This document shows, piece by piece, positions 13,507-28,442 of a DNA stretch of 64,000 bases; position 1 is the stretch's first letter; each line of letters starts with the position of its first letter. This stretch comes from Urechis unicinctus (taxonomy: Eukaryota > Annelida > Polychaeta > Xenopneusta > Urechidae). A program made the position numbers and the translations under genes. Where the stretch lies: contig CM067348.1 in assembly GCA_034190875.2 (NCBI GenBank), forward strand, positions 7,227,563 through 7,291,562. Direction: 5' to 3'. The notes beneath the pieces were generated by a model. That model ran no database searches. It saw only the letters and a list, made by a program, of their open reading frames with translations, and was not told the origin of the DNA.

Positions 13507-16500
13507 ATGATCAGAAGATTGAAGCACTAAAACCCCACCCTCAACCCCTCCGCGATCGATCTAAATTCCACATTTGATTTTTACTATCACTTTCTCCTGC
13601 TCCACCACAGACAAAATGTCTTCCAACTCTCAAAATGTTTGCATTGCTGAAATAATAAAAAGGCTTGCGTCCTAATCATGTTGTTATATGAGAGGACATT
13701 TGAAACATCCAGATGAATGACAAGGCTTAATATCTTTCCCTGACAAGCAAAGCACATTTGAGAAAAGGATACAAAAGTGCATGAATTAGTCTGTCCATTA
13801 TCCGTGCTTCCTGACAACACGTTGCACGAACACAGGATATGATATCACCGTTTTGCGTTCATCCCAAAACACGTAATTAAACCGTTCTAGCGCGACAGCA
13901 CCCACCATTTTCGTATCAGCGGTGTGAAGCATAAGCTATATATCGAATATCACATAACGAACGAAGCAAGTCCTTGAAATTTTATGGAAGAAGAGATAAA
14001 AGACCGGGAATGTTTTGGATAAACGGAAAAGGCAATATGTAATGTGATCAAAGGCACAATACATTTGTAGACATGTACTGTTAAATGGTCAGTAAGTTTT
14101 ATTGGGCCTTCCATCGCGCTGCGTCTTGGGCTACGAAGAGTCGTGATGACATATAGTGCTATGTTTTAGCATTCAATGGGATAATCTTCAGTTTACCGGA
14201 TATTACTTTAAAGAAGCTGTTTCATATACACATAAAGCCAGGTTGAAGTCAAAATTCGTCACAATAGGCTATGATTGCATTTGAAAAAAACGCAGGTGAT
14301 CCTCGTGATTGGACATTGGTTTCAAACGCAAAATAAGGCAGGGGAAGAAACTCTCCACTCTCATGTTTCTTCTCGTTATAATCACCTCCATTTTCTTGTA
14401 TGCCTCGTGTCTGTCAGTATTCTCAAAGGCAAATTCACCGTTTGATGCAGCACCTTTGTCTGTCACGCTCAGTCGCCCTTTGTGCGCAGAATGTAAATTC
14501 GTACCACCTGGCAAGACCATAGTTTAATGGAAGCAAACAATAACTAGGTCGCCGACTCGTTATCGATATCACGGGTTGTGTAAATCCCACCAGTTGGACT
14601 CCAATCTTCCATCTCAAACACTAACAGGTAGCAATGGTTATCATTCAAAGTCGCTACAGTTGACACCTTCGATTGAATGACAAGGATCCCAATGCTTGGT
14701 TCATGGGTATTCCGGTTTAGATAACGTGTTCGCCTGTTCTGTCGTTCATTGTTGAACAAATCCATATCGCAAAGAAGTTTGATATAACCCGTCAGCAAAA
14801 TGCATAGGAATTCTTTTGATTAAATTCAGAAGGCATTCGCTGCACGGAATGTACTCATATTTATTCGGACTACCAAGGAAAATTCTGCCTGTTAAGATGT
14901 TGCTTATTTGATGAGCGCTTTTGTTTCTGTGCTAACTACTGTATGGGGTAGCAGCTTGGGGAACCTGGCTCTAATGGGCAATATTGTAGAAGAATCCATG
15001 GGATATTTACATGCAAAAACAAATGGGTGCATGCAACCGAAAATGTATGATGTAGCAACCCGTGGCTGAAGATAAAGTAGTTATCATATGTATCACTGTT
15101 AGTTGAATAAGCGACGATGTGAAGCAATTGCTCGTGGAAAACGTCAATTGTTAGCCCTTATATTGAATGTTATTCAACACAAATTTATATCAGTGTAGTT
15201 GAACCTAACCAGTGTATGATAAGTGCAATCTTTTGTAACATCGCAGGGCTTGTATGTCTGTATAGACCTCCATAGGATTGCTCATTGATATAAAGGTATA
15301 TATGAGCGTTTGCAATCGAATCTGTGTCCAATTTCTTATATGCTATTCATGTCTAATTCAGTGCTGAAGGAAATATTCTTTGTTTCCGTCCAGGATGGAC
15401 ACATCATTAAGGATACCCAAACAGGTTCATTCTCTTCGTACCAAGCAGATATATGACATCCGCTCGTAGGGAATAAATTGCTTGTAATTCACATGACTCT
15501 GAGATTCAATTACTACCCGCACCTGTCATATGCGAGCTTAATGAGATCGGTGAATTAAAAGTGTTGATCTCTCATCTACACAGCAACCTGATTACCGGTA
15601 AACGATACTGCGCAAATTAAGGGTAATTCAGTGCTGAATGAAATGTACTTAATATACGTCTTGGTTAGTTCGGACTAGATCATATGTGCACCAATTCAAC
15701 AGCGACATATCACACAGGCAGTTTGCTCTAGTACATTATATTTCCACCACGCAGATAGGGAGACATATGTTCGTGGGGAATCAATTGCTGGTAGTTCGCA
15801 AGGTAATAAAGATATTTGTGAAAATCTGTAATTCAATCACAACCAGCACCTGTCATCTGCGAGCCCAATGAGATGGTTTATGTAGAAAGGTTGGTCTCAT
15901 CTGCCAATGTCTGTTTATTTGTTGTAAACAGCAATAGACCTGAGGTGCATCTGAGGTTTATTATCTGTACATATGAATCAGTATAATTGCCCGTTACGTA
16001 TCTAGCGTCATAGAGACTGTTGTAAGGAAATTACAATGAATATTTTACTTTGATCCTTCCGTGTTAGCATCCGTAAATGTGATAGTAATAATATTGATAC
16101 ATATGCAAATGGTAATCGATATGAATGAACCAATAAACAATAACGGATGACCGGAGAACAACATTTACATCGTGTTTCTTCACTATATGAAACCTCTGCT
16201 GTCACTCTATATGCTTCAACGAATATACTGCTATACAGCTAACACACTCACACCGTTAAATGCTGTTTGTCAGCAAATCTTTGCCAAGTAATTAACAGCT
16301 TTGGCTCTCGAAACCCGAACAAAGGCATTAGCTCTATCAGCCATTCCAGCTAACGTTGATAAATACTTATTTACGTTGGAGCAAGACCATGCATAATTAA
16401 CCGTACTGGTGGAACCAATTATTGATAAATATCATGGTTCCGGGGACAATTACAGAGACAATTACTTAACCTGTCACGAATTCAAAATTACGCTAATTAT

Positions 16501-16855
16501 ATAGTGCTCAATCATTGGTAGTCAATAATTATTTTGTTTAAGAAACAAATAAAGCACACTGGATTTCTACATTGAAGATAACATACACGGAACATATATT
16601 TCCTATGCACATGATTAAAATGGGATACAAAAATTGAGGTAAATAAACGTTTGCTCCAATAATTCAATATTTCTGTAGAGTAGGAAAATGTGTTGGCGAT
16701 TACAAACGCCCTAAGCAGTGTATACATGTAATATATATTACGCATAACAGAGGCTATATCAACGTCGGATGGAGATATACGCATGAAATCTACCATACTA
16801 TATATATAGTTCTGCTATCATTGAGCAGAACAGCATGTGTTATAGGTAGTGTCAT
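13507..16855. other. No gene recognised
   Basis: Long AT-rich stretch with only short open frames on both strands, none with a nameable motif. The frame 14,309-14,527 has a hydrophobic signal-like segment (TLMFLLVIITSIFLYASC) but nothing else to support it. Consistent with intergenic or intronic DNA. Confidence 0.55.
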
Positions 16856-17109
16856 AAACGTATATATAATATATATAGATATATATATAGAGATATATAG
16901 ATATATATAGAGATATATATATAGAGATAGATATATAGAGATATATATATCTATATAGATATATAGATATAAAAATATAGATATATATATATAGATATAT
17001 ATATAGATATACATTTCTATATATATAAATAGAGGATATATATGTATATATATATATATCTCTCTATTTATATATATATATACATATGTATATATATATA
17101 TATTAAATG

Positions 17110-17190
<81 letters not shown>
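16856..17190. repeat. TA/GATA-type microsatellite with a hairpin
   Basis: A mix of TATAGA and TA units followed by pure (TA)n. Around 17,017-17,080 there is an inverted repeat whose arms read 'tatatataaatagag' and 'ctctatttatatata' about 30 bases apart, so the tract can fold into a hairpin. Confidence 0.9.
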
Positions 17191-17195
<5 letters not shown>

Positions 17196-20100
17196 GATGT
17201 GATGATGTGATGTAGGGTCAGCTTTGCATTAAATTAGCGAGACTAAACAAAGAAAAACGTTTTATACGAATAATTCCTGGAAATCACGCCTTAAACGAAA
17301 TCCATACTCTCAATTGTTATGACAATTATCACGTTTCCAAGCTTGCTAATACGAACCATGTGGGAAGTCACACTACACACAAGTGGCAAAATATGTCATT
17401 ATCTTCTATTCATACCTGTTACTCCCACGGGCAACGAATTATTTCATTTGAATTGCATTTATGCTTATATAACTTGTGAAACATCTGCGCTTATAATGGT
17501 GTATCACATCCTTCGAAATGTCCGTATGCCTGTAATGGTAGTCAGTTAAAGCGATTATTGTTGGTAGATCATCTGTGAAGAACTTCAATTAATAAGCTCA
17601 CTGTTTTGATTGCATAATATCTGAATATAAATATGCAAAGCTAAAATGACAATTCAAGACAACAGAGCAAGATTTTGATTCATTGCTTAAGTTTAATATA
17701 TATGTCGAACTTAGTTCTGTCGACTTTGTATGCGTGATGAATGGAAGACACAAACGACGTTGCAGGGCCGTAAGAGGAGAAAAATACTTCATTCTTCTAA
17801 AGACAGGATAACTTCTTTATTTATCAAAGTGACCGAAAAGGATGATATTTAATTATGGTTGATGATCTTGCTCTCTCGTGAGCGTGTGTTCACTCCCTGA
17901 TATATCCCGTTACTTTAGTAGGCTGCCCTCCCCCCTATCAGCGAATACTATGGGCTGAGAGGCTTCTAGCAGGTTCTAATGAGGTAGCTAAGATGGGGTT
18001 AAGGAATAGCTGACGGGTAACTGGCGGGCCAGAAGCGTTATGATAGAAAGGGTCCAATTGAGTAAAACTGTTAACGACATCTCCTTCCCCTTAGAGGTGA
18101 ATAAATATGTACTTAATGCTAACGTGTAAGAATTTTACTCTTATGCAAAATTTGAGAATGGTTTAAGAAAGAATTTCAGTAGAATTTCGTACGACCTTGT
18201 ACCTTAATTGATAAATATTAAGTATCTAATCGTTATAATTTATCTTAATAGTTATTATTATTTTTCATTTTCATTTTTTTATTTTATTTTATTTTTAACA
18301 ATTGTTCAACATGGAACATTTAACGAATACCTAATGTATAGATATGAAGATGTAAAGCTTAGTAAGCCAATTCATGTAAGTTCCTTTGGAAATAATTATT
18401 AATAGTGCTAGAAAACATACAGCAGTATGATGCTGACAGGCTGTACAGCTTAATATATTTAACCCTGATGATGAATAGCAATGAATAGGACTACATTCAT
18501 TGGAAAGCTGTTCTGCAATCAAATACAAGTAATCTCATGAATAGCTGTCCCCACACGCACACGACCTATCAGGACGCACACGACGCAACCTCTTCATTTC
18601 CGCTTCCCGTTGTTCAAATTTACGCACCACCTATTTCAACATCCGTTAATCACGCGGTTATATACGTGCCCTCTACCAGGCCCTCTGGTACTATAATAAC
18701 TCGAGGTAATGTCAAATCGAGGCTGATATAGCTTGACGGGAATGCTCATCCTATAATTTAGACAATAACTAAAGTACACGTAGTTGAGTCGGAGACAAGC
18801 ACATAGTACATCAGATGTTGTACACAAGTCATCTTCACAGCCATCACTACGCGATACAATGGATTAGTCACAACGATTGATACAATAGTCTCCTGCGATG
18901 CGTGCGGATATTTACCGATTTTCCAGGTAATCTGCAACATTGGGATAATGATGCTGGTAAGATTATAATTTCGAGCTCGGGTCATTACTAATGTGAAATT
19001 ATTTGGGAGAAGGTGAGAGGTATGTTGAATATGAGGCAATACATATTAGCTGTTGATGGCCAATGAATTATTGTGCCCATAAGGAGAAGGAAGAGTGGTA
19101 AAAACTACCGAAAAGGGTGGGGGCCCTATGGTATTAGCCAATGGCAAATATGCAGCTGACACCCGTCACATTATACCCAGCCAATGAAAGAGAATGGAGG
19201 AATGTATTCCCAAAGGGAGCTATAAAGGTGCTTCACTGTGATGACATATAGTTAAGCAGGAAGATATGGATGTTTCGGAATAACATTAAATGCATGGAAG
19301 ATTAACGAGCACGTGTGATATGTGTATTCTCGAGTTATTTGTTACATACCCGAGGCTTATTCTATATAAATTCGAGATCACAATATATCTATACAGACCC
19401 CAATGAATATATATAAGCTGTACGATATATTAAAACTGAACATTAATGGCTCTTTGTATGCATATGGAACATCATGATATTTATTGCTGGGATCTCTGAT
19501 GTCAAGGCCAGAGTTAGGGACTCGTGGATTTGATGCGCGGTTGAGAAGCATTCTGCCACAGACATCAAGGTCGGTGTGATTAGCGTTAATCGGACAAATG
19601 GGGACCTCCGGAAATAATGTGCATTATGCGATGTATTGTAATGCCAGAGGGTATTGAGTGGGTATTGAGAATTTATTCATGTGACGCAAGCGCATCTGTC
19701 GTTGACATCACACTTAGTAACCTTAGGTTCCATTTCAGGTGCAACGGCGAGCATACCTGCTGTATCAACCTTTGCCGTCTTTTTAAATCTCAAATGTCAC
19801 GGTAATGGTGTACAGAGTGTTTGACTACCTGAAGCAGCAGTAGTGCTGCCTCTTACTGTTGAGATAGTAGTACAGTCATACATGCTCAGAATAATTGTCT
19901 AATCAAGAGTTAGCTGGTTGAGCTGAACTTAGCGATGTGCCCCTAATTCGGGACAACCATATCCTGAGCCCTGATATTATTCACGCGCCACTATAGCCGG
20001 GGATTATGTGTCCAGTTATAGAGGTCAGTACTGCTTACACATTTATATAAGTGACTTTAGCCAGGGAAAAGGCAACTCAGTGACAAACATATATCACAAA

Positions 20101-21815
20101 AATGGTTGTATGGCAATGCCCATCATTAGGTCATCCCACAATTCTACTCGACTGTATTACAAACGTGCTCATTACGCCTACCTGTGTCTAGATTGCTGCA
20201 GACGGTGCATGAATTTTTAAGTGGTTATCATTTTGTTTTGCAATTCCATCGTAGCCAGGAGTCAAACTGACCTATTAAAATGATGCATCTAAGATTAGTA
20301 CGCGCTGCAGCATATGTATTTGTATGCTCTCAGCTAAATGTCTTTCTACATTAAATTTCGAATCATGTCTTGTTTTGTTACTGGTTCATAGAATAAAATG
20401 TACACATTAAGTCGAGACGTTTCCTCAATAGAACACACGCATAAATACGATAATAAGTTGAGAAAGCAATTAATGCCTTGTAGAAAGTAACACACCCGAT
20501 AAAATATTGGGTGCTTTTTGTAAGGTAAACGACTGATTGCATATGAGCAATGGGCTTAATGGACATTAATACATTATAAGAGGGCAACAAGTGGTAGTGT
20601 TTCCTTAGGTGAAACCAGACAGAATGTCGAGCTATATATATATTTTGCCAGTCATTTGGGACCGTAAATGCCAACCCCGAAATATAAGGAGGCGTAATTG
20701 ACAGGTTGATAATATATGTCTACATCCGTTAGAAAGCATATTTTGATAGATGTCAGTGTCAAAAACATATCTACAAAAATTGTATGTATGTCAATTATTC
20801 TAGCTTGGCTTGCTTCCACATGAGTGGTAATGACGCTGATATCGAATTACGTAGACTACATTAACTCACGTGTATCTATGCAGAATATTGTTATCTATTT
20901 TCCTATATATGCCAAATATTCTTCCTTACTTTGCTTCCTCGCCATTGGCAATGACACTGATATGCAATCAAAACAATGACTGCATTAGCAAAGTCATCTT
21001 CACGAAACCTTTGATATCGTTTTTTATCCATTTTATCAAATACGCAATAGGAAACCCGAAAGGCGCATGCAAAGAAGATGCGAAATTGCTTCTATTTCTT
21101 TGATGTGAGGATAGGTTAATTTGATAGCTTCTTTTATCTTTTTGACGCAGGGTGATGACACCAAACCTAGGCGTTACATAAGAATAAGCAGCAATATGCC
21201 AGGCAACAATTGAGGTATCGTGCAACGAAGAAAATAAAAACTACCTGATTGTTACCAATAAATGCTGGAAAAAAAATTCACATTTCTTAGGCAATATATT
21301 ATTATTAGCTGTATCTGGCCATTTGCCGGTGGAATTGTTCTATTATAGAATTTCTGCGCCACAACTGGATGACATCATACAATGCACAAACTTATATAAT
21401 AATCTCGAGCCACATAGTTGAAAAGCTGAACGGATTAAAATTCAGACCAAAGGCTTGTAGGGAGCCTATGATAAGCTCTTCACCTCTTTGATGTCGCAAA
21501 ATTGTCTTATATTTTTCACAATACATATCACTGGTATCGTTTTTGTCACATAACCTCAAGCTAATACGGGCGCCCTAGAGTCTGATATCAATCTATGATA
21601 TCGCGATGCATTATTTAGAATGGTAACATTGGCATCATAAAAGGTCGCAGTTCCAGTAAACGTTAAAGACTAATGCGATGCGTCGATATTACTTGGTTTA
21701 AATTTGACTGAAAGTAAAACAGCACCCATGAGAATGTACTGTGTGGCCTGTTAGGTGTAAATTTGCAGAAGACAAATGTTGCCCGGGGCTTATAGAATTG
21801 ACTTTGGAACTTCCC
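17191..21815. other. No gene recognised
   Basis: About 4.6 kb of AT-rich DNA. A slightly GC-richer island at 17,925-18,060 and T-rich runs at 18,250-18,300 are the only compositional changes seen. No conserved domain was found in any frame. Confidence 0.55.
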
Positions 21816-21819
21816 TTTC

Positions 21820-24099
<2,280 letters not shown>

Positions 24100-24233
24100 C
24101 ATCCCCCTGATTAAGTGATCATGTTACATGTTTGGACCCATGTAACCTAAGGATGCCGTAGGCTCTTGGCAATAACAATGGATTGAAAAATGTCTTAGAA
24201 GTTTTATTGATGAAGATGTAAAGTTAATGTTCA

Positions 24234-24600
24234 TTATTGAGAATAACAATGGGGATAAAGTCGGTCTTTAAAGTTTGCTATGGCTAGGTTGTTGTTGTTG
24301 AGGGTTAAATGATAAAGAGCATTGTCTGTAGAAATACATGAGAATGATAATGGGTTGAGAATATCCTCTACCATTTGAGTTGGAGGTTTCAGGTCATATG
24401 ATGTTCCCACACCACTTGAGAATGACGTAACCCAATAGGTATAATCATAGACTTGGAATGACGCCTTTTAACATGTTAGCAATGATGAAAGGGGTGGTTG
24501 TGGTAGTGAACCATGTGATATTCTGTAAGGTTTTGTTGAATGCTTTATAAAAAGAATCAGACAGTTCTTCAATCACTATGGAGTCAACAAAACCACTAAG
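24234..24600 (-). pseudogene. Unassigned coding-like frames, left end of the Polinton relic
   Basis: On the minus strand a frame from about 24,600 to 24,450 reads GFVDSIVIEELSDSFYKAFN and onward, then stops. A second frame, shifted by one, continues from about 24,440 to the stop at 24,234-24,236 and includes SYDLKPPTQMVEDILNPLSF. Both have protein-like composition, and together they look like one frameshifted gene. I do not recognise the family. The placement next to other Polinton genes suggests a structural protein, but this is inference. Confidence 0.35.
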
Positions 24601-24661
24601 TTCTCGCATGACCAATCGCATGTTGAAATGTAAGAATGGAGCTCCTTATGTGAGGTTGTAG

Positions 24662-24931
24662 GTGGGTGGAGAGTATTTAATCCCTGGGTTATTTAGCCGC
24701 ATTGTAAATGAGGCACCTCATTTGAAAGATGCAAACAAAGTATATTTGGCGGGTGATCAGTACTTGGTCAAGTGTTATTTTGCTGGTCGTCATTTGATTG
24801 TCGTTCAGCATTTCAAAGGGGCGGAACAAATACCTGGTGGTTTGCTTATCACAGAAGCCGAGTTTGATAAGCTGTTTAGTGAAGATGCATTGCTCCAGAT
24901 CTTTGAGGTGTTACAACTACAGGGTATATAA
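24662..24931 (+). pseudogene. Unassigned coding-like frame in the Polinton relic
   Basis: The 89-residue frame has protein-like composition, including KCYFAGRHLIVVQHFKG and ITEAEFDKLF. It has no ATG start and ends in a stop at 24,929-24,931. I cannot name the family. It is directly upstream of another open frame on the same strand, so the two may be pieces of one gene. Confidence 0.35.
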
Positions 24932-25031
24932 CTGTGCAGTGACAATTTGTTTTGCATCTGCCTACTGGTTGACGACAAAGTGAAGGATACAAAATGGAGA
25001 AGACAACAACAACTGGTTCCAGTCTACACTT

Positions 25032-25316
25032 GTGACTTCTATTAATTATTTGTTGACAATGAGGAATAAGGACAGTGTATATCTACTTGACATAGATTGG
25101 AGAATACAGATAGATTTTGATTTGACAGACTTTTTAAACGGTGGCCATGAATTAGCAGCTATAACAGAGACCCTAAAATCAAGAGAAGTGGATGCGCTTC
25201 AAGAACGGGAGGTGTCCACGGGAGCTGAAGTGGCTATTAATGTTCAATTCCGTACCCCTATAGTGATAATAAAACATGACACGGTGAAACTGCGTTTGGC
25301 GCAGGTGCGTTGACAG
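25032..25316 (+). pseudogene. Unassigned coding-like frame in the Polinton relic
   Basis: The 93-residue frame contains SVYLLDIDWRIQIDFDLTDF and a later Val/Ile-rich segment (VAINVQFRTPIVIIK). The composition is that of a folded beta-rich protein. The start shown is not an ATG, and the gene probably began upstream in another frame. Function unknown. Confidence 0.35.
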
Positions 25317-25392
25317 TTGGGAGGAATTGAATGATCATTTTGGTGTGAAGAAAGAACGCCATGAAATTACTGGAAGAGTGTCTAAAAACTGT

Positions 25393-25644
25393 TTATGTAG
25401 ACCATTTGGTAAACTTGGTGATACTTGTGAAAATGTCATGGTTGTCAAGTGGACCATCAAAGTCAATTACAGCATGATAGGTGTTTGATGATGGAGTGGA
25501 AGGAGCAAGTAAAGCTGTATTTGCCTGAGGCGCTGCTGCTCTGAAAGACCTGAATGACCTGGAATTGATGTATATCTGGACCACATGTTTGGGCTTGTTT
25601 GTACCTCCCACTATTTGGTGGTTTCTTACCCGTGTTAATGGCAC
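25393..25644 (-). pseudogene. Unassigned minus-strand frame in the Polinton relic
   Basis: An 83-residue frame with AAAPQANTALLAPSTPSSNT followed by YHAVIDFDGPLDNHDIF. It is antisense to its neighbours. It could be a genuine gene piece or the shadow of a decayed plus-strand gene. No family is recognised. Confidence 0.25.
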
Positions 25645-25689
25645 ATATTATCGGTCCACAGTTAGGATCGCTGGTAGACGGAATCGTAA

Positions 25690-25920
25690 AATAATGGCCA
25701 GGAAATTGATACTTATGATTCCTCGTATATTGAGTGCTTCACAATGCGAGCAAGCGCCCACACTTTGACCTTGCTGAATTTGGATGACGTGATGCGTCGA
25801 GTATTGAATCAGTGATATAGGGTAGCTGAGGATAAAGATTTTATGTTCAACCAGATATTGCAAAAGCATCGTACATATAACCTTGGGGGTAGGCGGTATC
25901 GACCATCAACAGCAGGCTGA
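25690..25920 (+). pseudogene. Unassigned frame overlapping the integrase start
   Basis: A frame open from 25,690 to the stop at 25,918, interrupted only by TGA at 25,813-25,815, contains LLNLDDVMRRVLNQ before that stop and DKDFMFNQILQKHRTYNLGG after it. It looks coding and overlaps the first integrase codons in a different frame. This suggests that the tail of one gene was joined to a truncated integrase by a deletion. Family unknown. Confidence 0.35.
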
Positions 25921-26686
25921 TTTGAAGACTAAGATGGGTGTTATCCTAGCGACAGCATTTGACCTGATACTGAAACAAGGCTGGAAACCACAATGCTTGC
26001 AGACGGAAAAAGGCACCGAATTTGTCAATCGCAAGTTTCAGACGTGGCCGCAAGTCAACCACATAAATTTCATCACAACACACAATGCGGAAACCAAAGG
26101 AAGTATAGTGGAACGCCTATATCGCATGTTGAAAACCAATATGTGGCGTTTCTTTACCAAGCACAACACATTGGATTATCTATCAATGCTAAATCAATTA
26201 ATCCACGGATACAATCGGAGCTACTAAACGTATTAAACGTACCCTAGAGTCAGTAAAACTTGCCAATGAAGAAGAGACTTGGTTGACACTTTATACAATC
26301 GGAGCTACCATCAAAGTATTAAATGTACCCCAGAGTCAGTAAAACTTACCAATGAAGACGCTAAACCACCTACATTTAGCATAGGTGAAAGTGTCCGCAC
26401 CAGCATGGAACTAGGCAAGTTTAAAAAGGGGTATTTACCCAATTGGAGTGACGTATTATTTATAATACATAAGGTTCACTCTGGTATACCCAATGTCTGT
26501 ACTCTAATGGATGATACTGAAACTGTATTGGCGGGAACGTTTTACAAAGCGGAAATATAACTAGTAGCTGATAAAATCGCGCATTGTGTCGAGAAGGTGT
26601 TGAAAGAAAGAAGGGGTAAATGCGGCAAGCAATACTTTGTCAAGTGGTGGGCATATCAAAGGGGCTTCAACACTTGGGTCGATTGA
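25883..26686 (+). pseudogene. Polinton-type rve integrase with C-terminal chromodomain, inactivated
   Basis: The family inserts element DNA into the host genome; this copy resembles the C. elegans F54H12.3 type. Visible parts are GIDHQQQADL (first catalytic Asp), LQTEKGTEFVNRKF (the region of the second catalytic Asp, with Glu at that place), VERLYRMLKTNMWRFF (the catalytic Glu), the YNRSYHQSIKCTPESV region and, at about 26,578-26,686, a chromodomain with VEKVLKERRGKCGKQYFVKW. Breaks: roughly 35-45 residues are missing between the first Asp and the next helix, judged from family spacing. A tandem duplication (26,209-26,272 and 26,293-26,358) causes a stop and frame change at 26,225. There is a TAA at 26,558-26,560, and the frame ends in TGA at 26,684. 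The protein cannot be functional. Confidence 0.9.
26209..26358. repeat. Tandem duplication of about 84 bp inside the integrase
   Basis: The segment beginning 'atacaatcggagctac' occurs at 26,209 and again at 26,293. Both copies continue through 'gtcagtaaaactt' to 'ccaatgaag', with about seven differences. The first copy ends the open frame and the second restarts it. Divergence shows that the duplication happened well before the present. Confidence 0.9.
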
Positions 26687-26917
26687 CAGGAAGTCAAAAC
26701 TGATGTTGCAGTCGATTCACCATCATACTATGGAAGGCGAGCATGACAATCACAGCGATCGGGTGTGGACAGTCTTTGGTCAATCCATACCCAGAGCAGA
26801 CATTGTGTTCTAGACACAAATTACTATCCAGTATTCAGTCATAGTCGTCAGTATTTACAATTTATCGAAGGAAACGTTACCTAACCCAACCCTCAAGCAT
26901 GAAGTGATGTCGGAAGT

Positions 26918-27568
26918 ATGACCTTTTACTTGACGCTGCCGATCAATTTCTCCCTGAGCTATCACCCAGAGAACACACTGACAAAATATATCACTCAATT
27001 ACCCTAGACCATCAATTTGTTTGGCGAATGGGAAGTGGGTGTGGCTGAGATACAATACCCGCACAGCTTGTATGACATTGGTGCTGATGTGGGGTTGACT
27101 ATTCTGAATAAAACATTTGTGGAATACATGAAGGATTTAGGGGTTACTCATTGTTTGTCTGATCAACAAGAAATGTGTCAATTGGCTGACAGAGTTAAAA
27201 TGTCACATCCCATTTACACTGATATTACGAAGGGGTATTATAATAGTCCTCAAGGCTTGATGGATATCATGAACTAGCGGATGACAGTCTTAGAGGAATC
27301 TAGAGTCCACTTTGGTTACGATCATCAAATAGAGAAAGCCATTATTCAGCTGACTGATGATGTGGTAGTGGTATTCACCGAGAAATCGAGTCAGAACCTG
27401 GGCTTTGACAATACTACCCAAACGGCCTAGACACAAGTAGGTGAGCATATTGCTGATCTAAACAGTGGGTTGTATGGAATATATGTCTACTGTAGTGCAG
27501 TACTACATCAAGTGAGAGGCGACAAGGTGGCCAAGAAAGCCGAACCCGTTGTCAAACAATTATCCTGA
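26918..27568 (+). pseudogene. Unassigned Polinton-associated protein with three in-frame TAG codons
   Basis: From the ATG at 26,918 to the TGA at 27,566 a single frame of 217 codons runs without frameshift. It is interrupted only by TAG at 27,005, 27,275 and 27,428. The N-terminal part has FYLTLPINFSLSYHPENTL, and just after the first TAG comes GEWEVGVAEIQYPHSLYD. I recognise this wording from uncharacterised proteins encoded beside F54H12-type integrase and capsid genes in invertebrate genomes; the function is not known to me. It lies between integrase and core-like gene on the same strand, which suggests a structural or virion-associated role. Each TAG could have arisen by one substitution. 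Confidence 0.7.
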
Positions 27569-27609
27569 AAACAGGAGCCAGGGTGGTCGGAGAAGTATTG
27601 TTGGGTCGA

Positions 27610-27812
27610 CTTTGAAATCGGCTGCTAAACGACGAATGCTACAAAGCGAAAGTTAATTTTGTCAATGACTTGGTTCCACCTATAAAACGACGACGTGAGC
27701 GAGGCGGTAACACCAGACCCAAACGTGGTGGACCATCGAATAAGAAACACTGCAGACCTTCAAAGTATGGAAGACGACGACAGCAGAAACGTGATATATT
27801 CGGATTACCATG
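27610..27812 (+). pseudogene. Short, highly basic core-like protein
   Basis: The frame around 27,634-27,800 contains PPIKRRRERGGNTRPKRGG and, later, YGRRRQQKRDIFG. The density of Arg and Lys and the small size resemble the DNA-binding core proteins of Polintons and adintovirus-like elements, which would pack the genome in the capsid. The frame has no ATG and reads through past the RDIFG segment into the capsid-like gene region in another frame. It sits immediately upstream of the capsid-like gene. Identification rests on composition, one conserved-looking C-terminal motif and position. Confidence 0.6.
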
Positions 27813-28442
27813 GCTCTCGTCCACCCGTGGCCCTGTACCAAAAGTGAATTGGATCTCTTTAGTATTCCACCCACTCAGAGTAGTATTGCACATGGCCATT
27901 GGGTGGAACATCACCTTGTTTTGGCACTAGGTGCGGGTCCTGTTGATTCAGTGGTTCGGGTGAAGATGATCTCGACCTGGCCAATTCCTATTTACACATC
28001 AAGGCCAAGGTGGTCCAAGCCAATGGTGATAATTTAGAGGTGGATGCCTTTGTTGCCCCTGTTAATCTATGGTTACATTCACAGTTTTGTCAAGTGGATG
28101 TAATTGTCAACGAAAAGCTAGTGTCTACCTCCTCCAAAACTTATCCGTATCAGGCCTACATGGAAACTTTGTTGAGTTATGGTCCGGCAGCTAAAGAGTC
28201 ACAGTTGACAGCTGTTTTATGGCACAAAGACATGGCTAGCCGGTCACACGGACACCTGTACAACTGATAATAGAGAGTGGCAAATTGGGCAAAGGCTAGC
28301 GGCCACCAGTGGGGAGGTGGATATGATGGGCCGACTAAATCTCGACATGTTCTGCCAAGAGCGGTATTTGCTGAATGGGGTGGATATGAAAATGCGCCTA
28401 GTGAAAACGACTGGCAATGACTTTCACCCAAGATGGTGTTAA
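27810..28442 (+). pseudogene. Capsid-like protein of the 'F54H12.2' family, probably the Polinton major capsid protein
   Basis: From the ATG at 27,810 the frame includes SELDLFSIPPTQSSIAHGHW. The reading then shifts by one base near 27,946 into a frame with SGSGEDDLDLANSYLH, LWLHSQFCQVDVIVNEKLVS and YPYQAYMETLLSYG. That frame stops at 28,265. Family-like sequence resumes at 28,317 in a third frame (MMGRLNLDMFCQERYLLNG) and ends at TAA 28,440. The wording matches proteins usually labelled 'uncharacterized protein F54H12.2'. I take this family to be a double jelly-roll capsid protein because of its position and its 'LHS-x-F-x-QVDV' and dimer-like features, but this was not tested. The C-terminal half is missing. 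Confidence 0.72.

Noticed and set aside
26918-27568. UAG as a sense codon throughout the element
   Set aside because: The integrase, capsid-like and polymerase relics carry TAA and TGA stops and frameshifts, so general decay explains the TAG codons better.
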